In this document: positions 36,577-49,360 of the stretch, in pieces
Position numbering within the stretch: the stretch's first letter is position 1
How the letters are laid out: each line of letters begins with the position of its first letter
DNA from: Embiotoca jacksoni
Taxonomy: Eukaryota; Chordata; Actinopteri; Embiotocidae
Assembly: GCA_022577435.1 (NCBI GenBank)
Contig: JAKOON010000059.1
Location: forward strand, 15,001-79,000
DNA: 64,000 bases
Reading direction: 5' to 3'
Program-made: the position numbers and the translations under genes
Notes under the pieces: generated by a model
What the model saw: the letters and a program-made list of their open reading frames with translations, nothing else
What the model was told of the DNA's origin: nothing
Databases searched by the model: none

Positions 36577-37160
36577 GGCAACCAACAATGACGTCACCCG
36601 TTGGTTTGTGAACGTTATGAATCCTCCAGTTCAGATTCTGTCCGTCACCATCTTTGCTAGTTCGGAGCGGTTTGGAAGCAGGAAGTGACCATATTTGGAC
36701 GAGCTGGGGGAGGAGCCAGCAGTGTGTCAATCAAACAGACACGCCCCCAAAAACAGGTCTTCTTGAATCTTCTTTTCTAATGAATGAGGGATTATTTTCA
36801 GATGGACCTCCAGAAAACTAATAAGAAGGAGTGACTTTAGCTAACAACACCGAGATAACTGATGGACACATTTTATTCACTTTGGATTTGATGAGAGAAG
36901 TTGAATGGGAGTCTATGGAGCCGGAGGCTTTTTGGAGCCGACCTCTAGTGGCACTCGCTGGTATTGCAGCTGAAGACACTTCTGGATCGGAACCATTTTT
37001 CAGAGCGACTTTTGTTTACAGTCTGTGGTTATTAACTGCCTAAAAACTAGCTGCATTAAAAGCAAAGTATCTAAATGGGTTTTGTTTCAGGAGCCGGCGA
37101 GATAATGAAAAGTACTCCAGCTAACAGATCTTCTGGTGGTTTAAAATGCTTCCCGTGTTG
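36577..37160 (+). repeat. Interspersed repeat family A, copy 5 (extended, internal deletion)
   Basis: Lacks about 90 bases between GGAGGAGCCAGC and GTCAATCAAACAGACACG. To the right of the usual family A end it continues for about 150 bases (to about AAAATGCTTCCCGTG) that are shared only with the copy at 41677-42348, so those two derive from a longer master or from a segmental copy. Confidence 0.85.
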
Positions 37161-37654
37161 CACAGTTGGGCACTGATGCGACTAAAATCTGTCAGTTTCA
37201 GGTGTTTACTGTTCACATGGTTTCAGGAAGAAAAGAGGGAAGAATGAAAAAAGCAACTTCTACTTCTTCTTGGGATAAGCAGAGCTGATAAGACAGCGGT
37301 ACGTGGTACCAGAGAGGAATGCGAAGTCTCTGACAGCCCGCCAACTCCACTCATTAAAACTGGGTCAAGATCCAGAAGCAGAAGCTGAGTTACAACTGAT
37401 GAAAACATGAAAGTGCTGCACACAAATGCTATTAATATACACCCATTTTTAATGCTGTGACGAGCCATAAAATACCACCAAACATGTTTAAAGATGTAAT
37501 GTTGACCTTTTGGCCCATTAAGCCGTCATCAGGACGGACCAACAGCTGCTCCAGCCCTCTGCGTTTTACACCATTGAAATCACACTGAGCTCGGTAACAG
37601 CAGAAGGGAAGAACAACATCAGTAAAGACAGCTGAAAAAATCACAAAGTTTATA

Positions 37655-37805
37655 ACAGCGTTCAAATGGAACTGGTGAGTTCGTGGTTACAACACGGGAA
37701 GTCATATGCGTGCCGTATGCTGGGGGTTCAAGTCGTAAAAACGTGGGTAACGTAATGCAGGAAATACAAAGACCACAGAGGGAAAAGACGAGGCCGTTGG
37801 GAAGA
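37655..37805 (+). repeat. Interspersed repeat family I, copy 2
   Basis: Uninterrupted counterpart of the split copy at 28865-29340. Confidence 0.5.
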
Positions 37806-37957
37806 TCAACATTTTCCTCAGATGTCGGCTGTTATATAAGTTATAAATACAAACTCTCCATCAATAAAATAACAATATATTAGCTCAGCATCCAACCAAA
37901 CATGAGCTTCCATGACCTCTGACCTTTCTGTAAACGTCAGCAAACACATCGTGAATA

Positions 37958-37972
37958 CCACAAGAGGGCGCC
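37958..37972 (+). promoter_or_regulatory. CTCF-like motif
   Basis: CCACAAGAGGGCGCC fits the CTCF core consensus with one mismatch (fifth base). It lies 1.4 kb upstream of the chp2 start. Confidence 0.35.
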
Positions 37973-38094
37973 GTTGATTTGGACTCTTCTCATGTGCATA
38001 GTAAAGCAAAATATTTAAAAAAAAAACTCTTTCTAAAATCAAATATGTCTTCAGGATTTCTCTATCACTCATAATCCTGCATGGACGTAGCTTG

Positions 38095-38215
38095 CGGGTC
38101 TGAAAAGTGAAGCCGATGCTGAAGAGCCTTAAAATGCAATTCCACCGAGGGCCACTAGGGGCTGGCTCCAAAAAATACTCTGGCTCCAATAGACTCCCAT
38201 TCAAAAAGCATAAAT
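38095..38215 (-). repeat. Interspersed repeat family A, diverged fragment
   Basis: CCACTAGGGGCTGGCTCC and CAATAGACTCCCATTCAA correspond to the right end of family A with substitutions. Confidence 0.65.
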
Positions 38216-39229
38216 TTCTCCCCTGAAGTACAAAGTCAGTTCATGTTTTCCACAAGTCCGACAAACCTGGATGTTCATTCTTGACCTTTGATAAGAGTTT
38301 GATAAAAAATCGAACTTACCTTTGATTGACTTTTCATGTTTTTTTGCCTGAAGGTTCATCCAGTGAAAAAAATACATATCTTAAACAAAATGTACTAAAT
38401 GTGTGGAACACAACTAACAAATAATACATTAAAAAAAGTAATCAGTTAGAGGAGGATTTGGGATTATTGCCAATATATTAATACACTTAAATTCATCTGC
38501 TTACACACACAAAAAAATACATATATTCTGTTTAGAAATGAGGAACAAAATCTGCTGCTCCATTTGCTCTCTGAGATAGGAGTGCAGTGTTTTGCAGTGC
38601 GTGAGGACACTGGTCAGAGTGTATGTATGTAGAAATGGCTCCATCTGGTGTCCAGTGGACTTTAGTCTCCGGCTGTTTCTGAGGTCAGCAGGCAGATGTT
38701 TTCAGAGAAGAAGCTGTTTAAAAAACAAAACAAAACAAAACATCTGCACGGGACCTGCTCAGACGGACACCGTGAGAGTAGCATAGACGGGTATTTAACA
38801 TATTTGTCTTTGGGGACTGGTGGAGACCAAAAACTGAGCCAACTTTCAGGTGGACACAAATACGTCTCTAACTGAACATGTTGCGTCATAAACACATTGT
38901 TTGATGGACTGAAATCCAAATTTGTTTCCTTTTCAGTCCGACTGAAAGTTTCAACTGATTCCCGTGTTTGTTGGAGAGCTGGCGGGAGCTAACGTTAGCC
39001 TGACCTCACTAACAGGAAAACACAGCAGGCCGAAATAAAGCGTAACGACCTCTTTAACGTGAAGCCCGCAGCAGAAACAAAAGTTCAGATTAAATTTAAA
39101 TCTGGTCCCGGCTCGTTTAAATGTTCCAACAACTTTTCAGTGTAAAAAAACAAAACAGCAAAACACAGAATGAGCCTGTTTTTATTTGCTCTTCTTTTTC
39201 AAACCTCAGAAGATCCGGTAGACTCCGTG

Positions 39230-39368
39230 TTCGTGGGCGGATCGAGGACTCCCATTGGTCGGCGAGTGCCCGCTGGCTGAGCAGTGATAGGCTGAGCGGC
39301 CTGTCTGTCATCATGTCTGCGGTGGGACTGAGAGCGGATACGTGCAGTGAACCTGCAGCAGCAGGACG
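39230..39368 (+). promoter_or_regulatory. chp2: Proximal promoter and 5' UTR of chp2
   Basis: Just upstream of the chp2 start codon there is a GC box (GTGGGCGG, about 39234), an inverted CCAAT box (CCATTGGTC at about 39252) and raised CpG content, with no TATA box. This fits a TATA-less promoter whose start site would be near 39290-39330. Confidence 0.5.
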
Positions 39369-40565
39369 ATGGGCTGCAGCAGCTCCAGCATCAAGGACAT
39401 CCCACACGGCCCGCAGCTCATGCAGGAAACCGGCTGTGAGTCCAACGTTTGTTTCACTTTTGGATGCTTGTTTATAAAATCTGACGGCGAAAGAAAACAG
39501 TTTGTGGGGAAACTAGAACAGAAAACAGATCAGCTCCAGATAACTGTAACGATGTTTTATCTCGTGAAGCTTCTCACGTTTCACTTGAATCTGAACACAG
39601 TTCAAGTTTGAGGAGTTTTTAAAGTTTGCAGAAAAGTGCAGCTGACAGGAAGGAGGCTCACACCTGTTTACCTTTAATAACTCTGACTTAATGATGGTGG
39701 TTTCACACAAACAAATCCTCTGTTTATTCACATGTACAAAAATCTCTAAACAATTTCTAAAAATATACATGAAATCTAATATTATGAATTTACAAAGAGA
39801 AATTTTATACTGTGTTTATTTTGCTTAATGAGATAGATGCCTAAATAAATACTAAGATGCCCTCATATCTGCTTGCCACGACAATTTTCTATATTTGTAA
39901 TGCTAAATATGGGGTTAAAAATAATGAGATTTGCACCCATGCATAAAGATATAGAAATGAGAAGCCATTTACTTTCATCATTTTTTTTGTAAAATCTGTA
40001 TAAATTAGTTTTTAATATTTCTCTGATTAGGTTCTGGTTTTGGCCTCAAATATTGAATTTGGTTTTGCAGTAATTCTCCTTTAAATGAAATTGTGTGTTT
40101 AAAGTTGTTTCACACTTTAGTGCCTGCAAGTTATCCATCTGTTTGCTATTTAGTAATAAATATAGAAAAATTAAATTCATGTTAGATATTTGCTCAAAAT
40201 TATATCTATATTCTAAAATAACTTATAGTAATTATATAAATTAAAAACAAAGCGTGTGTTTCAGTTCTGTGAATAAATCTTCATTCAAATTAAACCAGTT
40301 TCATGCTGATGATGTTTGAAAATTCAGTTAAAACAATTTGTGCACCTGAGTAGAAAATCTCCCAATTTTTCCATAATGATCCTTGTTTACATGTTTTACT
40401 CATGTTGTGGGGACCTAACGTCCATGATGGGACAAAACGAAACTCTGAATAATATAAGTTGTTAAATATTTGTGTTAAAAGACTCGTCGGACAAACAAAT
40501 TCCACTAAACACATTATTACTTTGGAAACTGTCTTACATGGGCCCCTTTCAGCTGATAGCTACAC

Positions 40566-40609
<44 letters not shown>

Positions 40610-43568
40610 ATCTCGTGTGTGTGTGTTGGTGGTTTCAGTCTGAGCGCTCTGATAGCAGCCGACTGCATCTTGTTGAAGTCCTCATCTGTTGTTCATCTGT
40701 GTCGACGCCCTGAACGGTCCTCGCTGATTACTCTTTACCGACGAGCTCTTTGTCCATCCTGCAGCTCATTTTAAAATATTCTAAATGTAAAGATCCTCCC
40801 AGAGCTTTCAACACTAGCCTAACACCTTCTTCGAGGCCTAAAGCTTTCTACTTTCAAATGTCTGCGTTGCGACAATATCTGCTCCTGATTGAACTTCATT
40901 CTCATGAGAATAAATCTTGTCAGGTCCGTATGAGCTCGTAGCAAAGGACCACATTCAACCCAACGTAGACTCAGAATAAAATCCTTAAAAAGGATAATAG
41001 AAAACATAGTAAAACCATCAAAAAACATGCTCAGATATTTACAGAATATGATAATAAAACAAATAAAAATCTATTAAAAACATGTTTATATTTTGATAGA
41101 AAACATAATAAAATCTATAAAACCAATAAAAACATGCTCAGATATTTATGATAAAACCAACAAAATCCATAAAAAAAACTGTTACATGTTTAAAGAAAAC
41201 ATTTGAAAAAGGGTACAAGAAATCTAAAAGATAGTCTTGAAATGAAACGTTTTTGCAGGAGTTCAGGAGGCCTTTAATTTAAAGGTTTAACACCTGAATA
41301 TATTTAAAATATGCAAAGATACACAAACAGAGAGACGTTTACTGGTAAAGAACTATTTCAGCTGTTTCACTTTATTAACACGATAAGCGGTCGATTCGTC
41401 CGTAATCAATCGAACGTTGTCTGTGTTTCAGTCTCCGCCGCCCATCTCCTTCGCCTCTACGAGAGGTTTAAGTTTCTGGACAAAGACGACATCGGCGAAC
41501 TCAGGTTGGTGGACGGACCGGACGCCCTCGCTGTCACCAATCCTGTTTGGTGATTTCCACAGTGGGGAGAGTGTCCGGTTTGGGGTCTCAGGATCTCTGT
41601 TGTTTGCAGATGATGTGGTTCTGTCATCAAACGGTGACCTTCATCGCTGGGCGGTTTACAGTTTACAGGGTGTTGTAACCAAGCAGCAACCATCAGTGAT
41701 GTCATCAACCATCAGTGATGTCATCGTTGGTTTGTGAACGTTATGAATCCTCCAGTTCAGATTCTGTCCGTCACCATCTTTGTTAGTTCGGAGCGGTTTG
41801 GAGCAGGAAGTGACCATATTTGGACGAGCTGGGGGAGGAGCCAGCGGTGGATCTGACTGTTCTGATTGGAAACCTGACGATAACATCATAACATGACTGC
41901 ACCACAGACCTGTCAATCAAACAGACACGCCCCCAAAAACAGGTCTTCTTGAATCTTCTTTTCTAATGAATGAGGGATTATTTTCAGATGGACCTCCAGA
42001 AAACTAATAAGAAGGAGTGACTTTAGCTAACAACACCGAGATAACTGATGGACACATTTTATTCACTTTGGATTTGATGAGAGAAGTTGAATGGGAGTCT
42101 ATGGAGCCGGAGGCTTTTTGGAGCCGACCTCTAGTGGCACTCGCTGGTATTGCAGCTGAAGACACTTCTGCATCGGAACCATTTTTCAGAGCCACTTTTG
42201 TTTACAGTCTGTGGTTATTAACTGCCTAAAAACTAGCTGCATTAAAAGCAAAGTATCTAAATGGGTTTTGTTTCAGGAGCAGGTGAGATAATAAAAAGTG
42301 CTCCAGCTAACAGATCTTCTGGTGGTTTAAAATGCTTCCCGTGGTGTCATACTGATGTCAGTTATTTCAGTTGCAATCCTAGAAACCGTTGATCTCTCTG
42401 TGTGTTCCAGGCCGGAGGATTTCAGAGAAGTTACGGAGTTGGCCTTCAACCCCATCGGAGACCGAATCGTCAATGCCTTTTTCTCTCCGGGGTACAGCAG
42501 CCTGCACATCACTTATTAAAGAACAATACCGCTGTTTTGAGTTTCATCCAGGCTGCCGTTGCTTTCTGTTACGTTTGATTAGGGTTTGTTTCTGACGATG
42601 TGAACCCAAACTTTCAGGGAAAAACATCAAGTCTTTGAGTTTACCAGGGTTTGGACTTGACACTTGATTGTTTGTCCTTGATTGCTCGTAACAGGAAATA
42701 TTTCCCTTTCTTGGCCCCTTCCACTCTCTAGACAGGAAACGGTAGACTTTCCCTCCTTTGTCCGGATTCTGGCTCATTTCCGTCCCAACGACTCGAACCG
42801 AAGCGGAGACGGAGCGCAGCCGGAGCCGGCCAACAGCAGCACCGGGAAGCTCAAATGTCAGCGTAATGTGCTTGGTTCTGCGTTTGTAGTTCTGAAATCT
42901 TTCTGACACTTTTTACTTCTCTTTACTTCAAAGAAAATTAATTTAGAAACTGTTTGTGTTCAGTTGCCTTCCAGCTGTACGATCAGGACAGAGATGGAAA
43001 GATTTCCAGAGTGGAGCTTCTTCAGGTCGGCAACTATTAAACTGGGAGACAGTTAATCCTAAAATAAATAAATAAAAGTGTGCATCGTCTACATAGAAAT
43101 GAAAAAAGGGGCCCAGAATCGAGCCTTGAGGTACGCCGCAAGTCGTCCCAACATGCTCAGCGATTGGCTGCTTCTGTGACTGACAGGTGCTGCAGGCGAT
43201 GCTGGGGATGCATGTGACGGAGGAGCAGCTGCAGAGCATCGCTGAGCGAGCCATTCAGGAGGCCGACCTGGACGGAGACAACGCCATCTCCTTCAACGAG
43301 TTCAAAGAGGTGAGACGGTCGATGAACTGTCAGACTCTTTCTCACATCCAGTCCAATGTTAACATCAACACAGACATCTTTCTCAATGTTATAGTATCAA
43401 AATACTCTGAGATGTACATATTAAACAGAAGAAATGAACTTTTATTTATTTATGTCTTTCTTCTGCAGCGTCAGCATTAAAACGTCTAAAAGAAGGGTTT
43501 TTATTTGTTTTCAGTCTCTGGAGAAAGTCAACATCGATCACAAGATGAGTATCCGCTTCCTGAAATAA
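39369..43568 (+). CDS. chp2: Calcineurin B homologous protein 2, seven coding exons
   Basis: Coding exons are 39369-39435, 41432-41504, 42411-42491, 42732-42856, 42964-43025, 43187-43309 and 43515-43568, all with AG/GT borders and consistent phases; together 194 residues, close to human CHP2 (196 from memory). The family binds the cytoplasmic tail of Na+/H+ exchangers (NHE1, NHE3) and supports pH regulation. The N-terminus MGCSSSS is a myristoylation-type sequence. EF-hands 1 and 2 are degenerate; EF-hand 3 (loop 122-133, DQDRDGKISRVE) and EF-hand 4 (loop 163-174, DLDGDNAISFNE) keep the calcium ligands. The C-terminus KMSIRFLK is family-typical. CHP1 is the main alternative; VDFPSFVRILAHFRP and VTEEQL are nearer CHP2 as I recall them. 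Intron 1 holds a GT microsatellite and intron 2 a large family A copy. Confidence 0.9.
40568..40607. repeat. (GT)n microsatellite in chp2 intron 1
   Basis: About 40 bases of GT. Confidence 0.95.
41677..42348 (+). repeat. Interspersed repeat family A, extended copy in chp2 intron 2
   Basis: The longest copy in the window. It begins at CCAAGCAGCAACCATCAG, has the duplicated TGATGTCATC words, lacks some 30 bases in the middle (around TAACATCATAACATGACTGC), and carries the 150-base right extension shared with 36577-37160. It ends about 60 bases before chp2 exon 3. Confidence 0.85.
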
Positions 43569-43748
43569 AGATGGAAAAGAGGAAACGGCAGCAAGAAAAT
43601 GACCAAGTGGGTAAATCACGAACCAGTTTTTGTACACGATCTTTACTGTCGAAGGAGTCGAATGTTCTGACGCTGCATCATCAGCACCGAAAGACGAAAA
43701 AAATAGAATCGAATAGAAGAGCTCGTTATCCCTCGATTAGAAACCAGT

Positions 43749-43754
43749 AAATAA
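43749..43754 (+). terminator. chp2: Polyadenylation signal of chp2
   Basis: AATAAA 180 bases after the chp2 stop. Others are at 43563-43568 (overlapping the stop codon) and 43932-43937, so alternative 3' ends are possible. Confidence 0.45.
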
Positions 43755-43939
43755 AAAAATATGGTTTAAATAAGTTTCTGTTTGGTGCTGGACTCCACCA
43801 ACACCTGTTGGTTTGGAGTCTGGTCCCCTTTCGAAATGTGTCCCCCGCTTCAGCTAGTCACCATGTATTTATTGTTATGAGTTTTGTGTGAACTGTGATT
43901 GAACTTTTGAGCACTGACTTGTGTCCTAATGAATAAATG

Positions 43940-45390
43940 ATCAACTTTATACAATTATCCTGCATCAGTGAGCTTCATTGACATCCGTTTTAAAAGGAGT
44001 CCTCAATAATCAATGCTCTCGGCTCTGTGTGTATTAACCCTTTACTGACAGCGGTGTATTCTCGATGTGTCGCCACCAGGTGGAGCTGTTGCCGAAGCTT
44101 TTTCTCCTGCCCCGGCAGCCAGTGGTGTCAAACATCTGGAGGAAATCAGGAGCTTTCAGATGTTTTTATTTGAGTAGGAAATTAAATATCCGTTGGAACC
44201 TCATCAGTCTGAAGCTGATTCTGTTTTCCTTCTGGATTTCTTCTCCTTCCTGCTGTTTGTGGGCTCAAATTCACAAACCAAAAAGCCTCTTATTTTACCT
44301 TGATGTTGTTCCCAAGTAATACATTTCTAGGGTGTAAGTGTTCTTTTTCTTGAATAAATTGTAAAATGCCTTTCATTATATAATTTTGGAGGCCCAACTA
44401 TTCGGTTCTGGGCATTTCTAGAAAATATTTTACAAATTTAAATTTCAAGTTAAAATTATTTACAACTCACGAACCCATATGAACTAAATCCATGTTCTGT
44501 ATGCCGTATTTCTACGGTCCTTCACCCACCGTGTTTTATCTCTCTAACAAGAGCCTTGCTGAAAGTCCGTCATTACAAAGTTATTACATAAAAACTCAGG
44601 ATGAGCCATTATCACCATTATCTGTATCTGTTAAACCAACTTAATTATATGTATCTGTATCAGTACTCGGATGGGGCGGGGCTTAATCCGGAAGTGGGTG
44701 GTGCTTAGTGTGTGGAAAGTAACCATATTTGTTCAATTTAGCCTGAAATCGATATGGGTTGATCACAAATTGCTAAATTTGTTATTTATTAGAGAACTAT
44801 TGACAGAACAGCCACAGAACTGAGCTTCAGAGCATTTTTTTTTATCACAACAGTAAAAAAAAAACCAACTATTAACAGAACAATTTTTTTTTATTTTTTT
44901 TGTAAAAGTTGTTGTATTTATTGTTATTGTTGAGTTATAGTGAGAAAAAAAAACGTCAGACTAGTCACATAAAAAACTAAATAAAATAATAACATACTTA
45001 AAAATATCCCGCTACAATTAGAGACTTTCTTCTGAAGTTCTAACTTTTCTAGTTTGATGACTCTTCGGCGTATTTATCACTCTGATAAGAAAGAGCTTTT
45101 ATTTTTCTCCGGCTGCTCTCTGAGTCAAAAGATGGAAAACAAGATAGTAAACAAAGTCATTTTCCTCAGAACTGTGGGAATAAATTTCCCTCCTCAATCT
45201 GTCAACGTCAGTGAGAAACCACAGAGACACAAATAAAAACTCTGAAGGCGCCGAGTTTAATATTTCACAGTTTTTAACACATGCACTTATGAAAGAAGTT
45301 GATCAAATCAAGTAGAATCATACACAACAAACATTAGTGTTAGACAGAGCTGAGCGTCGCTCTCCATGCGATAGACGAGGCCGGGCTTCT
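43940..45390. other. Intergenic region between convergent chp2 and cox7a1
   Basis: AT-rich with T and A runs. CCACCAGGTGGAGC at 44073-44086 is a CTCF-like motif with one mismatch. A minus-strand AATAAA (reverse of TTTATT at about 45096-45101) might end cox7a1 transcripts. No other gene recognised. Confidence 0.4.
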
Positions 45391-45393
45391 TCT

Positions 45394-46116
45394 TTACGCT
45401 TTCTTCTGAGGCATGGAGGCGGTGAGCAGCCAGTACAGCGAGTAGCAGGTTCCTGTCGAGTAACACACGCTTATTATTTATGATAATGTATTTTAAGGTA
45501 AAATTGTAATTCCCAACTTGAACCGTCAGACTCGACCTCGATCACATCGGTTCAGCCTCAGATGATTGAATTATTTAAATTAATTAATTATTATTATTAT
45601 TAAAAAAAAATTTAAAAAAAGGAGTAAACATTTTTTGTAGGCTTTGAGCCCGTTTCTGATTTTTTTTTACTTTGAGCAACTCTTCTAAGTTAATTGCTGA
45701 GTTTTTCTTTTTCTTTTATGTACGTTACCTGTGATAGTCAGCGTCATGGTTGCCCGGTAGAGCAGGACGTCGATGGTTCCTCCCTTGATGTGGACCGGCA
45801 GCCCGTTGTCCTCCTGTAACCGTGGAAACAAACACGGTTAACACGCCGTATGTCGTCCAAGCGGCTGTTTTTAAATCTGAAAGTCCACAACCATGTGACA
45901 CGAAGACGAAAAGATTTTGAGACATTTCAAAGGATGCAAAGCGATTATCGATCAGCGTCACAGATCAACATGGATTTGAAATGAGAACTGTAATGGAGTC
46001 TGCTGCCCGGACGATGAGTCCTTTCTCACCTGGAAGAGTTTCTGGGCCTCGGGGACTTTGTTCTTCAGCTGCCTGGCGGAGCTGCTGAAGGCTCGGACGG
46101 CCAGAACCGGAACTTT
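45394..46116 (-). CDS. cox7a1: Cytochrome c oxidase subunit 7A, N-terminal exon missing
   Basis: Three exons on the minus strand: 46030-46116, 45729-45813 and 45394-45452 (stop TAA at 45394-45396), with good AG/GT borders and matching phases (0, then 1). They encode 76 residues: the end of a mitochondrial presequence (KVPVLAVRAFSSSARQ), the conserved KVPEAQKLFQEDNGLPVHIK, and the single membrane helix around LLYRATMTLTITGTCYSLYW. The product is a nuclear-encoded small subunit of complex IV in the inner mitochondrial membrane. The start codon should be in a short upstream exon of about five codons that I could not identify. COX7A2 is the main alternative; nearness to clip3 favours COX7A1, because both are on human 19q13. 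Confidence 0.85.
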
Positions 46117-46329
46117 CTAGGAAACAAACATGAAGTGGAAGTTGATAGCCGCCCCTCCCTTCTCACTGCTCTTTGAGCAGGACGTTTTATTTTGAAAGGA
46201 AGCCCCCCCCACCCCCCCAGTCCACCCTCCTGCTGTCACTTCCTCCTCTGAATGTGACCTCCAACTTTTGCAGCAGCAGCGTGTCTCTTTAAGAAAGCTG
46301 CATGACTTTTTAAACTGTCTAAAGGTCAC

Positions 46330-46440
46330 ATCGGGTAGCTAGTGGAGGTGGGGGGCGTGACTGACAGCACCGACGACCAATCACGACCTCTGAACCTGAT
46401 CTGTGAGCCAATGAGGACGCAGAAGGGAGGGAAAGGCCTA
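46330..46440 (-). promoter_or_regulatory. cox7a1: Possible cox7a1 promoter
   Basis: Two CCAAT sequences (about 46378 and 46411) and a GGGGGGCGTGACT GC-rich box lie 250-320 bases upstream of the first recognised cox7a1 exon. The ATGs between here and that exon run into stops quickly, so the first coding exon may be farther upstream. Confidence 0.25.
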
Positions 46441-46702
46441 CTGGTTTCCAGTGAAACATAAACTGAACCTGTGAACATGTGGTTTCGTCACAGGACAGCA
46501 GGACGAGGAGCGGCTGGTGTTTTAGTTTAAACTGATGTCTTTCAGAGTGTTTGCTCTGCTCCGTTCTTCAGGCTACGATTTCAGATAATTAAGGCTGCAG
46601 AGGACGTAAAACACAACGTATATGTGTTATTTATATCTCGTAAATTAGACTACTTTCATTTAAACTTTCATTTTTAAGAGAATTGCTCAGAGAAATGTAA
46701 AC

Positions 46703-46790
46703 TTCAATCAATCGATCAATCAATCATACTTTATTTATTCAGCAAGTACTTGAATGGGAAAAAATAAATCACAGTTTTTGGCCCAGATAC
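46703..46790 (+). mobile_element. Retroelement end fragment
   Basis: Repeated ATCA words followed by ACTTTATTTATTCAGCAAG resemble the ends of common fish non-LTR elements. Only this end is visible. Confidence 0.3.
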
Positions 46791-46799
46791 ATAAACAAT

Positions 46800-47336
46800 G
46801 TACGATGAATTGCTACCAAAAGTCAAAGCACATTATTCCCGGTGGAGACGCACGTTTTGATGTCTCTTTTTTGTACGTAGTTTTCTCAAAGCTGCAGAAC
46901 GCTGCAAAATTATGTCCGAAAACGGAAGAATAATAAGAAGTAGAGCAATAGTATAATTTAGTGAGTCTATTTTTCCGTCTCATAATATCCATAACTTTAG
47001 ATTTTTTTTTTAAAGGGATCAGAGACTTTAAGCTGCTCTGTTACACTCTATTAAAAAAAGTGAGGAAATATGAATAAAAGCCTCAAAAGACACAAAGAAC
47101 AACGTTGCTCCCATTTTAGCTGCAGCTCGTCTAAAAAATGGCGTCAGATTTGATAACGATTGACGGAGACCCCGCGGTGGGAAGGGTCAAATAAAAGCAG
47201 CAAAAAGATTTCATTGTACCAGAAAGAGTTTCAAAATAAAAGCTTTCGTTATGCAGAGTGTTGCTTTTAACAGGAAGTACTGTGAACACGTCACGTGTGT
47301 GTGTGGACGTGCTAAACTTCACTGTCTGACTAACAG

Positions 47337-47411
<75 letters not shown>

Positions 47412-48026
47412 AGTAACGAGTTGGAAACCCTGCACAGTCTTATTTTTCGTGTCGTTTTAAGGCGATTGAAAACAGTTTTCAGAGCACATTTTTTGAAAAT
47501 ATATAACATTTAAAAGTAAAATAAACGTGAACTGAGAATAGAATTGAGAACAAATGATCACTTAGAGTTTTGTTAGTTGCAGTCACGGACTTTATTTTAA
47601 TTGATTTGTGTTGTGGATCTGAGTTAAACCCATTTATAAAAGTTATTTTTAATCATTAGTTCCCATGTTTTTTACTCCCAGATTTATATTTCGATTGCAA
47701 ATGTGCTCTAAAAGTTTCTTACTTGCATTAAAAAGACATCAAAATAAGAGCAAGTATATACAGATCATATCTTTATAAAACACAGCCTCCGATACAAAGG
47801 TCAGGCCCGACCACACCGACTCCTCTGTCTGTTTGATATGACTTCACTTTCAGCCGTTAAGACACTTCAGAGAGACACGGAGACAGAAAGGAGACACATA
47901 GAGACAGAGAGACATAGAGGAGACAGTAAGGACGTGCAGGTTAGAAGAAAAACACAGAAAAATAAGAGCTGTAGTTACCAGGAGGTGATTCATGTCGAGC
48001 TGCGATACCTCGTTTCACCCTCACAA

Positions 48027-48087
<61 letters not shown>

Positions 48088-48950
48088 GTATCAGTGTTTT
48101 TGAATCGGTGCCAAACTACGAGCTGCTGTAGAGGCCAAACTGTCTGCACTCGGCAGGAAGTGAACTCAGAGCGACTTCATGACTGCTGCAGCTGTAAATG
48201 TAACTTTACATTATATATAAATATGATTCTGTACTTGGTGTGTTTTATTTAAAATGTATAAATGTATTTATAGATATCCTGGTCCGAGTTGATCAGATCA
48301 TCTGTATTTATTTATTTTTTTAAAGGTCCAGTCCATTCATAAATGTTTTTTTACTTCTTCTTCTCACTTGCAGGATTTGTGACATCATCACAGTGTGTTT
48401 TTTTGGAGCCAATCGGGATCTGCAGGTTACCGAGGTAACTTCCTGGTTTAACTCTCACAGTTTTCGCTTCTTACCTCGGCTACGTCGTCATGGTAACTGA
48501 TCCTGCAGAGCTGAAAACAGGCTCCGGATTTTAGCCATGGAGAATGTATATTTAGATGTGCACACTGCCACCTGGAGGCCACTGTGCACAATAACATATT
48601 TGTTTTCTATTTTTGAACTGGATGTAATTATGCCTTTTGACCACTGGAGGACAGTGTCGAGACATACTTTTAAATGCCCTCATGCTTGAATGTGAGGGGG
48701 AAACAGGGTGAAACAGGAGAGTTGTGTTTACAATCAAGCATGTACACTGCCCCCCAGTGGTCAGAACATGCAGCTGCATCCCTGTGATTTTATTGTGTGC
48801 ACTGTTCTGACTGAATTTATTGATTTGTTTCCTGCTGCTTCCATCGTGACCTCGAGGTGAAGGCTCTGCGGTTAAAGTGCGACCATATATGTAGTGACAA
48901 ATCACAGTTTCCATATACAGAACAACAAAAGGCCGTTATAATCAATAACA
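46800..48950. other. Intergenic region with two microsatellites, no recognised gene
   Basis: A GT run is at 47344-47409 and a CA run at 48029-48083. Reversed, 48747-48760 reads CCACTGGGGGGCAG, a CTCF-like motif with one mismatch; two similar CCACTGGAGG-type words lie within 200 bases to the left, which may mark an unclassified interspersed repeat (48300-48780). Confidence 0.45.
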
Positions 48951-48956
48951 ACAAAC

Positions 48957-48962
48957 TTTATT
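48957..48962 (-). terminator. Polyadenylation signal for the TRIM gene
   Basis: AATAAA on the minus strand, about 400 bases beyond the SPRY remnant, the first canonical signal downstream of it. Confidence 0.4.
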
Positions 48963-49360
48963 GATCTGCTGACATTGCAGACCGGCTTAAAACCAAAGAC
49001 GGGCTTCGATGTCAGCTTTTAAGAAATGATGAATTCAGAGTTGTTTGAAATTTGCAGCAGAAATGATGCAAAAGTACAAGAAAAAAAACAACACAAAAAA
49101 CCCCAACAAATCTCCAACACGAAGGTTACCAGACGGCAGATTCACATCCACCTACAGCCTCGGCCACTATTACAAATCTAACTATTATAAATCTCCAGGT
49201 AAAACTTCCGAGTGGGGATCAATACTTTCCCTTTGTGCATCGGACAGGAGTGACCTGAAGAGGAGGACAATCAGCCCCGTGCTCAATCATGGGTTTGAAT
49301 ACAGGGTAGATCCTGGTCTCTGTTTGGCGCATTGAGGATTCCAGTTTCTTCGCTGTAAAG

